Shown piece after piece: positions 24,635-33,610 of a DNA stretch of 54,976 bases; the first letter of the stretch is position 1; the number at the start of each line of letters is the position of its first letter. The translations under genes were made by a program, and so were the position numbers. Origin of the DNA: Streptohalobacillus salinus (lineage in GTDB: Bacteria; Bacillota; Bacilli; Bacillales; Amphibacillaceae); contig NZ_QJJR01000017.1 of the NCBI RefSeq assembly GCF_003201605.1, positions 1-54,976 on the forward strand, read 5' to 3'. The notes under the pieces are model-generated. The model made no database searches. It saw only the letters and a list, made by a program, of their open reading frames with translations, and was not told the origin of the DNA.

Positions 24635-26083
24635 ATGAGTTTTAATAGTCAAGCCTATCTAAACGATCAAATCAATAAACAATACGGAGAAGTACCGCTC
24701 TCACGCTATTATCATAACCAACCTGAAATAGACGTTGCGATCAACGACGAAGTGATCCAAGAAATTATCACAAGTGATATTGCGACGCTGCAAGCCATGG
24801 TTAAACAAAACAAAGTCAGCTACGTTGAGATTGCGAAAGCTTTCTACAATCAAGCACAACGTCACCAAGATAGTCACGCTGTCATCAGTTTGAATCCAGC
24901 CGTGATTGAAGAAGCAAAAACACGGGTGTATGATGACAGCCACGATCCCTTATACGGCATACCTGTCCTGGTTAAGGATAATATCGCCACAACTGAGATG
25001 GCGACAACAGCAGGAGCCGCGATATTGAAAGACTTTTATCCGGAAACAGATGCAGTCATCATTCAAGAGTTGAAGCAAAAAGGGGCTCTCATCTTAGGGA
25101 AAACCAATTTATCCGAATGGGCGAACTTCATGACGGAAAATAGCGCCAATGGTTATTCAGCTGTTGGTGGGCAAACAAAAAACCCACACGGGTCGTTCGA
25201 CGTGGGTGGTTCAAGTGCCGGTAGTGCAGCTGCGGTGGCTTTACATATGAGTCCGGTGGCGATTGGGACTGAAACAGCCGGTTCAATTATTTATCCGGCA
25301 AGTCAAAATGGCGTCGTTGGCTTAAAGCCAACCCTGAAAACAGTGGCGCAAGCCGGTATTATTCCCATCGCAGCTGCGCATGACACAGCGGGACCGATGG
25401 CTCAAACCGTTAACGATTGTTATCTCCTCTTTCAAGCGATGACGACCACTGAAGCAACGTTTAACGATCAATTTCAGCGCCTGGCTGATTATCGCTTTGG
25501 TCAATTAGATGATGCAGCATTAAAAGAAACGTATCGCGATGAAGATGCTATAATCTTAGCAACGTTTGAAGAGCAGTTACAGCAGGTAGGCGCCAGCTAC
25601 CAACACCTCTCGCTTGGCAATGCCTGTTACGATGTTGATATCACAGATGTTTTACTCTATCAATTTAAAGCTGGGGTTGAAAGTTACTTTAAACATGAAA
25701 CAAACCCAATCACGCTAGCCGACGTCATCGCCTTTAATCGAAAAGATGAGAAAAATGCGAGCTACTACGGTCAAGATTTGCTCGAACAAGCAAACAATCA
25801 TCAATTAACTGCTTCAGCAATTGAATCAGTCATTGAGCGTAATCGAACCGTTACGCAAGCCGCTTTAGATGAAGCGTTTAAAACAGTGGATGTGTTAGTC
25901 ACATTAAGTAATTATGCGACAAGCTTGTATGCCACGTCCGGCTATCCGGCACTAACCTTACCCGGCTATCAACGCCAAACAGGTGAACCGGTTGGGATTA
26001 CTTTAATTGCACCAGCAGGACAAGATGTCGATTTACTTTATCTGGGTCAGTTGATTGAAGCAGCAGGTGTCTTATCGGGATAA
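24635..26083 (+). CDS. Amidase-signature family hydrolase
   Basis: The 482-aa enzyme shows the Ser-cisSer-Lys triad of the amidase signature family: K114 in GIPVLVKDNIATT, the GGSSAGS loop at about 191-197, and nucleophile Ser217 in TETAGSIIYPAS. The usual GGSIRxPA is here AGSIIYPA, a variant seen in some amidases. It hydrolyses an amide, but the substrate cannot be told. It is not GatA: there is no gatC or gatB and its C-terminus differs. Monocistronic; AAAGGACG precedes the ATG. Confidence 0.88.
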   Translation: MSFNSQAYLNDQINKQYGEVPLSRYYHNQPEIDVAINDEVIQEIITSDIATLQAMVKQNKVSYVEIAKAFYNQAQRHQDSHAVISLNPAVIEEAKTRVYDDSHDPLYGIPVLVKDNIATTEMATTAGAAILKDFYPETDAVIIQELKQKGALILGKTNLSEWANFMTENSANGYSAVGGQTKNPHGSFDVGGSSAGSAAAVALHMSPVAIGTETAGSIIYPASQNGVVGLKPTLKTVAQAGIIPIAAAHDTAGPMAQTVNDCYLLFQAMTTTEATFNDQFQRLADYRFGQLDDAALKETYRDEDAIILATFEEQLQQVGASYQHLSLGNACYDVDITDVLLYQFKAGVESYFKHETNPITLADVIAFNRKDEKNASYYGQDLLEQANNHQLTASAIESVIERNRTVTQAALDEAFKTVDVLVTLSNYATSLYATSGYPALTLPGYQRQTGEPVGITLIAPAGQDVDLLYLGQLIEAAGVLSG

Positions 26084-26189
26084 CGCTAGGTGTGAAAACA
26101 GGCCAGCTGTAAGCGCAATGAAAAAAAGTCAAAGACCGAAGCTGTCTAAGATAACTTTGGTCGTCAATGAAGCATAAAGAGGTGAGTAG

Positions 26190-26414
26190 ATGATTCGTTT
26201 TGAACGAACACGTCGGTTAGCACGACTGCTTTACGCAGGAAGTGGGTTGTTGGTCTTCATCATTATTTTCAACGCATCGCGCTTTTATTATGATCCCCTG
26301 GGGTCTGGCTATGTATTGCTGTTTGTTTTTTGTTTGCTACTGGCTACCGCATTAACACAGGTGGCAAAAGATGCTGAAGAAGCAATCCGTCGGGTAGACA
26401 AGCTTAGCAAGTAA
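26190..26414 (+). CDS. Small two-TM membrane protein
   Basis: The 74-aa product has a basic N-terminus (MIRFERTRRLARLL), two membrane segments (about 13-31 and 38-56) and a charged helical tail (AKDAEEAIRRVDKLSK). GAGGTGAG precedes the ATG. It is not recognised. A strong bidirectional terminator follows. Confidence 0.6.
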   Translation: MIRFERTRRLARLLYAGSGLLVFIIIFNASRFYYDPLGSGYVLLFVFCLLLATALTQVAKDAEEAIRRVDKLSK

Positions 26415-26498
26415 CTAAGCGTTCACATAAAATCATGTCTAGCTACTGATCGATAGCAATAAATCTACATTGGATGAAGCGTATCTATGATAAAAATT

Positions 26499-26547
26499 AA
26501 GACACCCTTCCGTATCCTTCTCGAAAGGGTACGGGAGGGTGTCTTTT
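26499..26547. terminator. Bidirectional terminator
   Basis: AAGACACCCT...(26499 on) pairs with AGGGTGTCTT (26536-26545), with CCGTA/TACGG extending the stem; T runs on both strands. It separates the small membrane protein gene from the convergent mnmH. Confidence 0.88.
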
Positions 26548-26579
26548 ACTAAGCGGGGTGTTGACCAACCATCTTTTCA

Positions 26580-27617
26580 TCAGTTAAGGTGATGCTCAAT
26601 CCGTTCAAGGATCTCTTCTACGTGCGTAATTGCTTCAGTAATGGTGTGCGCGGTAATCACAAGTGATTGTTGCGCCGGATAACGTGTTGAGTGCTTGTAG
26701 CGCGGGTCATAGTAGTGCGTAAGCAACTGTTCAACAACGGTGTGATAAGCCTTGTCTGCAAAAGCCTTTTCAATCCGGGCGCTGACAGGGGTATGCATCC
26801 GGCGTTTGATGCGTTGAAAAGCTTCAATGAAGGCCGAATGGTGAACATCCGGGGTATAATCCCCTAAGATTAAGGCCACCCGCTGCTCCATCGGTAACTG
26901 AATAAACCACTGTGCGCTTTCTTCTTTGTGTTGATAAACACGTTCTGGTAACAAGACGTTACCAATTCGCTGACTTTCCCCTTCAATCAAAATAAAGGCT
27001 TCCGCTTGATAACGTAATAAAGCTTCGGTCAATAAAAAATCAAAGGTGCGTTGATTATTCGCTCTGCGTCCAATCTGACCAAAGATTGAGCCGCGATGAC
27101 CGGCCATTGCTTCGAGATCAATCACGGGGTAGCCTGTGTCTTTTAAATGATGGAGGATATGTGTCTTGCCGTTACCAGTATGCCCATTTACCACATAGAA
27201 CGGGGGTAAAGGTACAGTGTCGAGTTGTGTCTTTATCCAGTCACGGTAAGCCCGAATGCCCCCAGCTAAGCGGTTCACAGATAGACCCATTAAGTCTAGT
27301 ACGGTAGCGGCTGTTTTACTGCGCATCCCGCCGCGCCAACAAAACACAGTGACGGGTTGTTCGAACTGTTTAAACGCAGCAATAAAAGCCGGTAACTTCG
27401 CAGAAAACAATTCTAATCCACGCGTTTTTGCTTGTTCTGGTCCCGCCTGTTTGTAGAGGGTTCCAACTTCGGCACGTTCCGCGTCAGAAAATAGTGGTAT
27501 ATTAATTGCACCAGGAATGGTCGCCTCTTGATATTCACCAGGTGAGCGAACATCAACAACGACTTGTCCCTGTTCTTTCGCTGTAAACAAGGCTGCCGGA
27601 GAAATGTCTGAAAACAT
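26580..27617 (-). CDS. mnmH: tRNA 2-selenouridine synthase
   Basis: The 345-aa protein combines an N-terminal rhodanese domain (1-130) with catalytic Cys93 in VFCWRGGMRSKTA, and a P-loop domain with GHTGNGKT (145-152) and LIEGESQRIGN. This is MnmH/SelU (YbbB), which converts 2-thiouridine at the wobble position of tRNA-Lys/Glu/Gln to 2-selenouridine via a geranylated intermediate. It begins 3 nt after selD, whose product supplies the selenophosphate. Length agrees with the family (about 350-370). Confidence 0.95.
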   Translation of the reverse strand: MFSDISPAALFTAKEQGQVVVDVRSPGEYQEATIPGAINIPLFSDAERAEVGTLYKQAGPEQAKTRGLELFSAKLPAFIAAFKQFEQPVTVFCWRGGMRSKTAATVLDLMGLSVNRLAGGIRAYRDWIKTQLDTVPLPPFYVVNGHTGNGKTHILHHLKDTGYPVIDLEAMAGHRGSIFGQIGRRANNQRTFDFLLTEALLRYQAEAFILIEGESQRIGNVLLPERVYQHKEESAQWFIQLPMEQRVALILGDYTPDVHHSAFIEAFQRIKRRMHTPVSARIEKAFADKAYHTVVEQLLTHYYDPRYKHSTRYPAQQSLVITAHTITEAITHVEEILERIEHHLN

Positions 27618-27620
27618 TAG

Positions 27621-28670
27621 CTACAGACCTCGCTTGACATAAATATTTCCTGCAGTGCCGCTTGTAACACTCCCAATCAGATGGGCGCTAACACCTTGTT
27701 CCGTAAAGCGTGTCATCATCGCCTCGACGTCGCTTGGGTCAACGGCCATCAGTAACCCGCCAGAGGTAACTGCATCAGCAAGAATCAACTGATCAATCTC
27801 ATCAAGCCCAGCATCAAACTGGACCGATGCTGCCACGTGTTTCAAATTGTTTCGTGACCCACCTGGAATGGCACCTTGTTGACACAGTTCTCTTAAGCGT
27901 GGTAATAACGGCACATCTTGATAGTTAATCGTTAAAGCCTGCTTGCTTTCGTGAGCCATTTCCGATAAATGGCCCAGTAGTCCAAACCCAGTAATATCGG
28001 TGCAGGCATGCACGTTGAAGGCATGCATGACCTCAGCGGCTGCTTTATTTAACGTAGCCATAATCGTCGTGACCTGTTTAATTTCAGCGTTTGAGAGTAA
28101 TTGATGTTTAAGCGCTGTTGTGGAGATACCAACACCAATCGGTTTAGTTAAAATCAACGCGTCACCGTGTTTCGCACCGGCATTTGTTTTAATCTGGTCT
28201 GGATGAATCGTTCCCGTTACGGACAACCCGAATTTTGGTTCTTGGTCGTCAATTGAGTGCCCACCCAGTAAGGCAGTGTTTGCTTCCTGTAGTTTATCTT
28301 GAGCCCCGGTCAGAATCGCGGTTAAAATGGTTTTATCTAAGGTGAAAATCGGGAATGCGACAATGTTTAACGCCGTAATTGGCTGCGCACCCATGGCATA
28401 AACATCGCTCAGCGCATTAGCAGCCGCAATTTGTCCGAAATCATATGGATCATCGACAATCGGGGTGAAAAAATCAAGCGTTTGGACAATGGCTAGTTCA
28501 TCGGTTAATTGATAAACCCCCGCATCATCCCCGGTCGTTAAACCGACAAGAACGTGTTTATTTGGTTGAAGCGGTGGCAAGTCTTGTAAGACTTTTTTTA
28601 AATCACTTGGTCCAATCTTACAGCCACAACCGCCTTTAGTCGTTAACGTTGTTAGTTGCACTTTTGACAT
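27621..28670 (-). CDS. selD: Selenide, water dikinase
   Basis: The 349-aa enzyme makes selenophosphate from selenide and ATP. It shows the Gly-rich active loop GGCGCKIG (Cys15 and Lys18), GDDAGVYQL, the metal-binding TLDFFTPIVDDPYDFGQIAA, GHSIDDQEPKFGLSVTG, TDITGFGLLGHL and AGAIPGG-type GAIPGGSRNN. The start is set at MSKVQL because AAAGGAG lies 8 nt before it; the alternative seven codons upstream lacks an RBS. It forms a two-gene operon with mnmH. No selA, selB or tRNA-Sec is in the window, so the selenium use visible here is tRNA modification only. Confidence 0.96.
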   Translation of the reverse strand: MSKVQLTTLTTKGGCGCKIGPSDLKKVLQDLPPLQPNKHVLVGLTTGDDAGVYQLTDELAIVQTLDFFTPIVDDPYDFGQIAAANALSDVYAMGAQPITALNIVAFPIFTLDKTILTAILTGAQDKLQEANTALLGGHSIDDQEPKFGLSVTGTIHPDQIKTNAGAKHGDALILTKPIGVGISTTALKHQLLSNAEIKQVTTIMATLNKAAAEVMHAFNVHACTDITGFGLLGHLSEMAHESKQALTINYQDVPLLPRLRELCQQGAIPGGSRNNLKHVAASVQFDAGLDEIDQLILADAVTSGGLLMAVDPSDVEAMMTRFTEQGVSAHLIGSVTSGTAGNIYVKRGL

Positions 28671-28741
28671 AAGTTCTCCTTTTTCTTGCATAGTATAAAG
28701 GCTGTCTACCTCGTAAATAACCGGCTAGGCATGTGACGTGA

Positions 28742-29455
28742 TCAATTCACGTGCTCGTTTTTTAAGTAATCAAACAATGCTTTCGCACTATGAACTTCTT
28801 GATCAGCTTGATAAGGACTGTTAGGATCTGCTTGTCGGTTGCGGTGATTCATCCAGACGGCATGCCAGCCAGCACGTTTAGCACCGACAATATCCTTTTC
28901 AAATGAATCGCCAACGTAGACCGTTTGATTAGGGTCAGCGCCAAGCTTATCTTCGACTAGCTTAAAGATTTCTTCTTTTGGTTTGGCAATCCCGTAGGTT
29001 CCGGAGATAAAGATATTAGCCTCAGGAATCCACCGATTGAGTGCTAACCGATCAATTTTCATCTGTTGGTGCGCTTCTTCGCCGTTTGTCAGAATTGCTA
29101 ATTGTTTATTTTCTTGGTGCAAGGTTTCAAGGAGTGCTTCAACCTCAGGGAATAAAGTAATGGCTGCTTGGTGTTCTTTATACAGTTGGTGAAACTGAAG
29201 GGCGGTCTCGTCATCAATTTCAACACCACTATCTAAAAGTGCCAACTTAAAGCGTCCTGCTTGCCACTCAAGCACGGTAATTTCACCCCGTTCACTTTGA
29301 TCAAATAACTGTTCGCTATAGTGTCTACTGGCGCGATAGACGGCGTCGATGGCTTGATAACTATAGCTGTCGTCGATCAATTGTTTAAATGTTTCATGAA
29401 ACGATAAAGCTTGGTCATATAAGGTATCATCCACATCAAAAATAATTGTTTCCAT
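28742..29455 (-). CDS. HAD-family phosphatase (YjjG-like)
   Basis: The 237-aa enzyme has HAD motif I DVDDTLYDQ with nucleophile Asp and acid Asp two residues on, motif II LTNG, motif III Lys in AKPKEEIF and motif IV VGDSFEKDIVGAKRAGW. A helical cap lies between motifs I and II. Such proteins (YjjG/YfnB type) dephosphorylate pyrimidine nucleotides or sugar phosphates; the substrate is not resolved. The ATG follows AAGGAGGAAACTGAA; six codons upstream in frame are rejected for poor spacing. Monocistronic. Confidence 0.88.
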   Translation of the reverse strand: METIIFDVDDTLYDQALSFHETFKQLIDDSYSYQAIDAVYRASRHYSEQLFDQSERGEITVLEWQAGRFKLALLDSGVEIDDETALQFHQLYKEHQAAITLFPEVEALLETLHQENKQLAILTNGEEAHQQMKIDRLALNRWIPEANIFISGTYGIAKPKEEIFKLVEDKLGADPNQTVYVGDSFEKDIVGAKRAGWHAVWMNHRNRQADPNSPYQADQEVHSAKALFDYLKNEHVN

Positions 29456-29632
29456 TTCAGTTTCCTCCTTCATTTGTCTACCTGTTTATTATGACATGAA
29501 TTAGTGATTTCGTCATATCAATCCCGTGTGTTCGATGTCATAATCGGTAAGTGAAATAATGAATAAATCATAAGAAGGCACAGTGAAATCGTGATACAAT
29601 GAAGACATCAGCAAAGAAAGGACGATGTCCCA

Positions 29633-29986
29633 ATGAAAAAACACCGCATTTATACAATGGCTTTTAGTAGTGTGTATCCACATTACGTGAAAAAAGCGGA
29701 GAAGAAGGGCCGGACAAAACAAGACGTGGATCAGATTATTGCGTGGTTAACAGGCTATAACGCTAAGGAATTAGAAGCGCTCCTGAACAACGAGACAGAC
29801 TTTGAAAGCTTCTTTGAAGAGGCACCGCTACTTAATCCTAATCGATATCTTATTAAAGGGGTCATCTGCGGGATTCGAGTTGAGGAGATTGAAGAACCCT
29901 TAATGCAAGAGATCCGCTACTTAGATAAACTTGTCGATGAACTTGCGAAAGGGAAAAAGATGGAGAAAATTTTGCGGACACCCTAA
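29633..29986 (+). CDS. DUF2200-family protein
   Basis: The 117-aa protein begins [20 protein letters not shown] then [21 protein letters not shown], the hallmark of DUF2200. [20 protein letters not shown] and the C-terminal [20 protein letters not shown] complete the family length. Function is unknown. AAAGGACGATG precedes the ATG, and it stands divergent from the HAD gene. Confidence 0.88.
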   Translation: MKKHRIYTMAFSSVYPHYVKKAEKKGRTKQDVDQIIAWLTGYNAKELEALLNNETDFESFFEEAPLLNPNRYLIKGVICGIRVEEIEEPLMQEIRYLDKLVDELAKGKKMEKILRTP

Positions 29987-30063
29987 GTGTTGTGAATGAA
30001 GCGTAAGATACGGTTTAATTACAACGGCGATGATTATAGTGTGAACGAGAAAGGTTAATGCAC

Positions 30064-30813
30064 ATGTCTAATAGATCCTTTATTGAAATCAGGCAATTGT
30101 CCTACCATTACAGGGAAGAAGCTGTCATAGAAAAACTTAATTTAGATTTTTCTGCGGGTATCTCTTACGGGATTATCGGTGAATCAGGCGTTGGCAAAAC
30201 AACGCTTTTGCGTCTCTTGGCGGGTTTTTTAACTCCTACCGCAGGACAAATTACAATTGAAGGAACGACACGTACGGCACCACGAGAAAAAACCGGCTTT
30301 CTCTTCCAAGACCTCGGTCTATTTCCGTGGCAAACAGCTTATCAAGCCATTGAGATGCCTTTGCGACTAGAGAAGAAAACGGCGTCAGAAAGAAAATCAG
30401 CCGTTACGGCCCAGCTTCAGGCGTTGAAGATTGAAGCGATTAAACACCAATACCCGCACCAGTTAAGTGGCGGCCAAAAACAGCGGGTGGCGCTTGCGCG
30501 GACCTTAATCACCGCGCCAGATCTACTGTTGATGGATGAACCGACGTCTGCCTTGGATATGATGACTAAGGAATCGATTCAATCGTTGATGTTAACCTTG
30601 CAACAAACATACCAAACAACGATGGTATTTGTGACCCATGATATTGAAGAGGCTGTCTTCTTAGCGCAAAAAATTCTTTTGATGCACCAAGATGGCAGCA
30701 TCGAAATTATTGAAAATCCACTGGTAGAGACCGAGAACAAACGCGAAAGTTTAGCATTTTATCAAAAATGCATCGAAATACGTCAGGCGATGCAGCGAGG
30801 AGAACAGCTATGA
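30064..30813 (+). CDS. ABC transporter ATP-binding protein (SsuB/ThiZ-type)
   Basis: The 249-aa ATPase has Walker A GESGVGKTTLL, Q-loop FLFQDLGLFPW, signature LSGGQKQRVALARTL, Walker B LLLMDEPTSALD and the switch His in FVTHDIEEAV. The FPW after the Q-loop is typical of ATPases serving nitrate/sulfonate/thiamine-precursor importers. The second ATG is preferred (9 nt from GAGAAAGG). It overlaps the permease gene by 4 nt. The substrate-binding gene lies convergently at 31664-32638. Confidence 0.88.
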   Translation: MSNRSFIEIRQLSYHYREEAVIEKLNLDFSAGISYGIIGESGVGKTTLLRLLAGFLTPTAGQITIEGTTRTAPREKTGFLFQDLGLFPWQTAYQAIEMPLRLEKKTASERKSAVTAQLQALKIEAIKHQYPHQLSGGQKQRVALARTLITAPDLLLMDEPTSALDMMTKESIQSLMLTLQQTYQTTMVFVTHDIEEAVFLAQKILLMHQDGSIEIIENPLVETENKRESLAFYQKCIEIRQAMQRGEQL

Positions 30814-31571
30814 ATGAAAAGTTAAAAATGGTTATCTTCCATCCTGTACTGACGGGTTTTTTAATGACAATGATGGTTTGGTATCTCGGCTATGTCCTTA
30901 TGGACACCCGGTCCATACCCGCGCCTTGGCAAGCCATTATTTACTTGGTGGAGGCTAGCGACGTGATGGTGATTCATCTCGGTGCGAGCTTTCTAAGGGT
31001 CGCAGTAGCACTTGGCATTGCCTTAATGATTGGTGTCCCAATTGGCATCTTAACGGGGGTTAGTTCTCGTTTTAATCGATGGTTCTCTCCGTTTCTTTAT
31101 TATATTTATCCAATCCCGAAGGTGGCTTTTTTACCTGTTTTGATGTTGTTATATGGTTTAGGGAATCAGTCAAAAATCATTTTAATGGTTTTAATCATCG
31201 TCTTTCAAATCATTTTATCGGTCCGCGACGGCGTCAGACAAATTGCTGCGACACAGTTCACGGTGATGGCAAGTTTTAAAGCCTCTAAACTTGCAACCTT
31301 ACGGTTCCTTATTATTCCGGCCATCTTGCCCCAACTTTTTTCAGGCATAAGGGTCAGCATCGGTGTCTCACTGGCAACGTTATTTTTCGCCGAAAATTAT
31401 GCGACGACTTACGGAATTGGTTATTTTATTTTAAGTGCATGGACGAAGATGAATTATGTAGAGATGTTTAGTGGTATTCTAGCACTTAGCTTTTTAGGCA
31501 TTCTCATGTTTAAGACGTTAGATGTAACCGAAAGAAAGCTAACCCCATGGCAAACCCCAGCGACAAGCTAA
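30810..31571 (+). CDS. ABC transporter permease (SsuC/ThiX-type)
   Basis: The 253-aa protein has six membrane helices and the BPD_transp_1 EAA-like loop (MASFKASKLATLRFLIIPAI, LPQLFSGIRVSIGVSLATL). The ATG overlaps the ATPase stop (ATGA) and has AGGAG 8 nt upstream. It pairs with the ATPase and most likely with the NMT1-like substrate-binding protein encoded convergently. The substrate could be a pyrimidine thiamine precursor, sulfonate or similar. The terminator stem begins inside its last codons. Confidence 0.88.
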   Translation: MNEKLKMVIFHPVLTGFLMTMMVWYLGYVLMDTRSIPAPWQAIIYLVEASDVMVIHLGASFLRVAVALGIALMIGVPIGILTGVSSRFNRWFSPFLYYIYPIPKVAFLPVLMLLYGLGNQSKIILMVLIIVFQIILSVRDGVRQIAATQFTVMASFKASKLATLRFLIIPAILPQLFSGIRVSIGVSLATLFFAENYATTYGIGYFILSAWTKMNYVEMFSGILALSFLGILMFKTLDVTERKLTPWQTPATS

Positions 31572-31595
31572 GGTAACTTGTCACTGGGGTTTTTA
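31554..31595 (+). terminator. Terminator overlapping the permease stop
   Basis: ACCCCAGcGACAAG (31554-31567) pairs with CTTGTCaCTGGGGT (31577-31590), followed by TTTT. The left arm is coding sequence for the last residues of the permease. Confidence 0.88.
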
Positions 31596-31663
31596 AGTGG
31601 TTATAAAGGTGTTAGTGATAGGCGGTTCGATGATCAATCGTTCATAGCCGCAGATGATCATAC

Positions 31664-32638
31664 TTAGTTAATCACTGAGAAATCGGTCAACGCTTCATAA
31701 CTGTAGGACTGTGTGATTTGTTCTTTCTCGAGTGTCCAAGCAATGATGCTGTCAAACTGATCTTGATCAACCACGCCTGCATGTTGGTACGGTTCTGTTT
31801 TACTGTCGATGTAAGAACTCATTGCAGCTGGGAACTGATAATCTGCTAAAACATCGGCATATGCAGTCGCATCTGTTTCATTCATGTAATCAATGGCCTG
31901 GTTATAGGCGGTATAAAAACCGCGCACGTCATCCGGGAAGTCGTTAAGCATCGCTTCGGTAAAGAAGATCGTTCCACCCTTAATCCCTGCATCAGCTGAA
32001 CTTGCTAACAAGTGAGCGCCTTGCTCAACTAACATACCTGCTTGTGGCTCAGTAAAGATGACACCATCAATTTGGTTTGATAATAGTGCTTCGGCCCGAC
32101 CAGAAAATGATGGAATTTCAACAATGTCATAACTAAAGTCATGCATGTCAGCAAATTCATCCATAATGTATTCTAAAATGAAGTTCGGTACCAGTGATAC
32201 TGATTTTTGGTCAAGTGCTTCCATCGATGTGACGTCTGATGCTGGTGATGAAAGGATTTTAAAATCTTCATTGATGTCTGAAGTGATTTTAAGGTCCATG
32301 CCACGGTCAACAAAGGCAGCGGCAGTCATGACGTCACCAATCGCAGCATCAAGTTCATTTGCTTGAAGCGCAACATTACGGTCATTGGGTGATGTGAATG
32401 TTTTGATGGAAACATTGACCCCAAGTGAAGCGAAATAGCCGTTTTCGTGCGCCAGAATAATTGGTAGCGCAGCTTCTGCTGGTAACGTACCGATTGTGAT
32501 TTCTTCACCGGTAGCCGCTTCTGCGGTAGTGGTATCTGTTTGATTGTCTTCGGTGGCTTCTTTTTCTGTCTCCTGGCAAGCTGTCAGTAACAACAGGCCA
32601 AAGATCATAACAAGGGTGGTGCTAACTAATTTTTTCAA
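31664..32638 (-). CDS. ABC substrate-binding lipoprotein (NMT1/SsuA-type)
   Basis: The 324-aa lipoprotein has a signal peptide with lipobox LLLTAC (Cys21) and a periplasmic-binding fold of the NMT1/SsuA/ThiY type: ITIGTLPAEAALPIILAHEN, GYFASLGVNV, ALQANELDAAIGD, ALLSNQIDGVIFTEPQAGML. It begins with TTG, 8 nt after AAAGGAG. It is 13 nt downstream of a polysaccharide deacetylase gene and convergent with the ATPase and permease genes, so the importer is split into two transcription units. The ligand is unknown. Confidence 0.88.
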   Translation of the reverse strand: MKKLVSTTLVMIFGLLLLTACQETEKEATEDNQTDTTTAEAATGEEITIGTLPAEAALPIILAHENGYFASLGVNVSIKTFTSPNDRNVALQANELDAAIGDVMTAAAFVDRGMDLKITSDINEDFKILSSPASDVTSMEALDQKSVSLVPNFILEYIMDEFADMHDFSYDIVEIPSFSGRAEALLSNQIDGVIFTEPQAGMLVEQGAHLLASSADAGIKGGTIFFTEAMLNDFPDDVRGFYTAYNQAIDYMNETDATAYADVLADYQFPAAMSSYIDSKTEPYQHAGVVDQDQFDSIIAWTLEKEQITQSYSYEALTDFSVIN

Positions 32639-32651
32639 GTGAGTGTCTCCT

Positions 32652-33395
32652 TTAATTTACAATGGTTTTAAATTGTTCAAACGGTAAAAAATGTGGAATA
32701 ACATAACGATTAAGCCGTAACGGATCAGTCGTTGGTTCATTCTTTGCTTGTTCAGTCGTAAATGCTAACTTGAAGCCAAGTTTTTTCAACAGTGCAACAT
32801 TACGGTCATTAAATAGCCCAAAGGGGTAAGCAAAGACATCGGTTTCCGTCACAAAATGATTACACGTAGCTAAATCATGAGCGAGCGCGTCATCGCTTTC
32901 TTCCATCATCACACTCGTCTGTTCATCACTGCGTTGGTGGAATTGATCGGTGTGGTTTGCATACTGAAACACATCCGTCATCGCGCGCAGCTCATCTTTA
33001 GATAAACAAATCGATAGATCAGGATCAAATGCACGTGCTGCGTCATGCAGCCATCCGGTTACAACAAAAGCCGTTGCATGAAACCCGTGTGCTTTTAAAA
33101 CGGGATAGGCATATTCTTTCAATGATTGAAAACAGTCATCAAAGGTTAGTAGAACCGCATTTTCTGGTAAGGGATGGCCTTCGTAATAATGTGCAATCAC
33201 TTCATGCAAGGTTAACGTATGAAAGTTATTGTCTTTTAAATACTGCATCTGTTCTTTGAATTGTGCTAAGGTTACAAACAATGCTGCTGGCAATTGATCG
33301 TCATACGCTTGTTTCACATCAATTGGAGAAGGACGGTTTGGATTTAAATTGTCAGCTTCACGCATTTCGTGATAAAGAATGGTCGAAAAGGTCAT
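32652..33395 (-). CDS. Polysaccharide deacetylase-family protein
   Basis: The 247-aa protein has the NodB-type metal motif: LLTFDDCFQS with the Asp-Asp pair, then YANHTDQFH giving HxxxxH-type ligands, FAYPFGLFNDRNV and KLAFTTEQ. It has no signal peptide, so it may act in the cytosol. It lies upstream of the substrate-binding lipoprotein gene in one transcription unit, with AAGGAGGAATCGCC before its ATG. Deacetylases of this kind also act on small N-acyl or N-formyl compounds, which fits a transport-linked role, but the reaction is not proven. Confidence 0.8.
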   Translation of the reverse strand: MTFSTILYHEMREADNLNPNRPSPIDVKQAYDDQLPAALFVTLAQFKEQMQYLKDNNFHTLTLHEVIAHYYEGHPLPENAVLLTFDDCFQSLKEYAYPVLKAHGFHATAFVVTGWLHDAARAFDPDLSICLSKDELRAMTDVFQYANHTDQFHQRSDEQTSVMMEESDDALAHDLATCNHFVTETDVFAYPFGLFNDRNVALLKKLGFKLAFTTEQAKNEPTTDPLRLNRYVIPHFLPFEQFKTIVN

Positions 33396-33548
33396 GGCGA
33401 TTCCTCCTTCATGTTAGTACTTTCACAAACAATAGAAAAAGTATAGCACGTTTCCAGTCATTAGACAATTACCATTCCCAAGATGTGGCACGCCAGCATT
33501 AATCCGAACCATTGGTGTGATTTTTTATTGAATTTCAATTAATATATA

Positions 33549-33577
33549 TTGATAAACGATAAATGTAGAGGTATAAT
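33549..33577 (+). promoter_or_regulatory. Promoter of the DUF2975/HTH operon
   Basis: TTGATA (33549-33554), 17 nt and TATAAT (33572-33577) form a near-consensus promoter. Transcription should begin near 33584, so the gene's true start is the ATG at 33611 and not the one at 33581. Confidence 0.75.
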
Positions 33578-33610
33578 TAAATGAAAATGAACAAGAAAGA
33601 AGGTTTTCCT

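Noticed and set aside
24635-26083. GatA subunit of Glu-tRNA amidotransferase
   Set aside because: Amidase signature is shared, but no gatB/gatC context and the AGSIIYPA variant and C-terminus differ from GatA.
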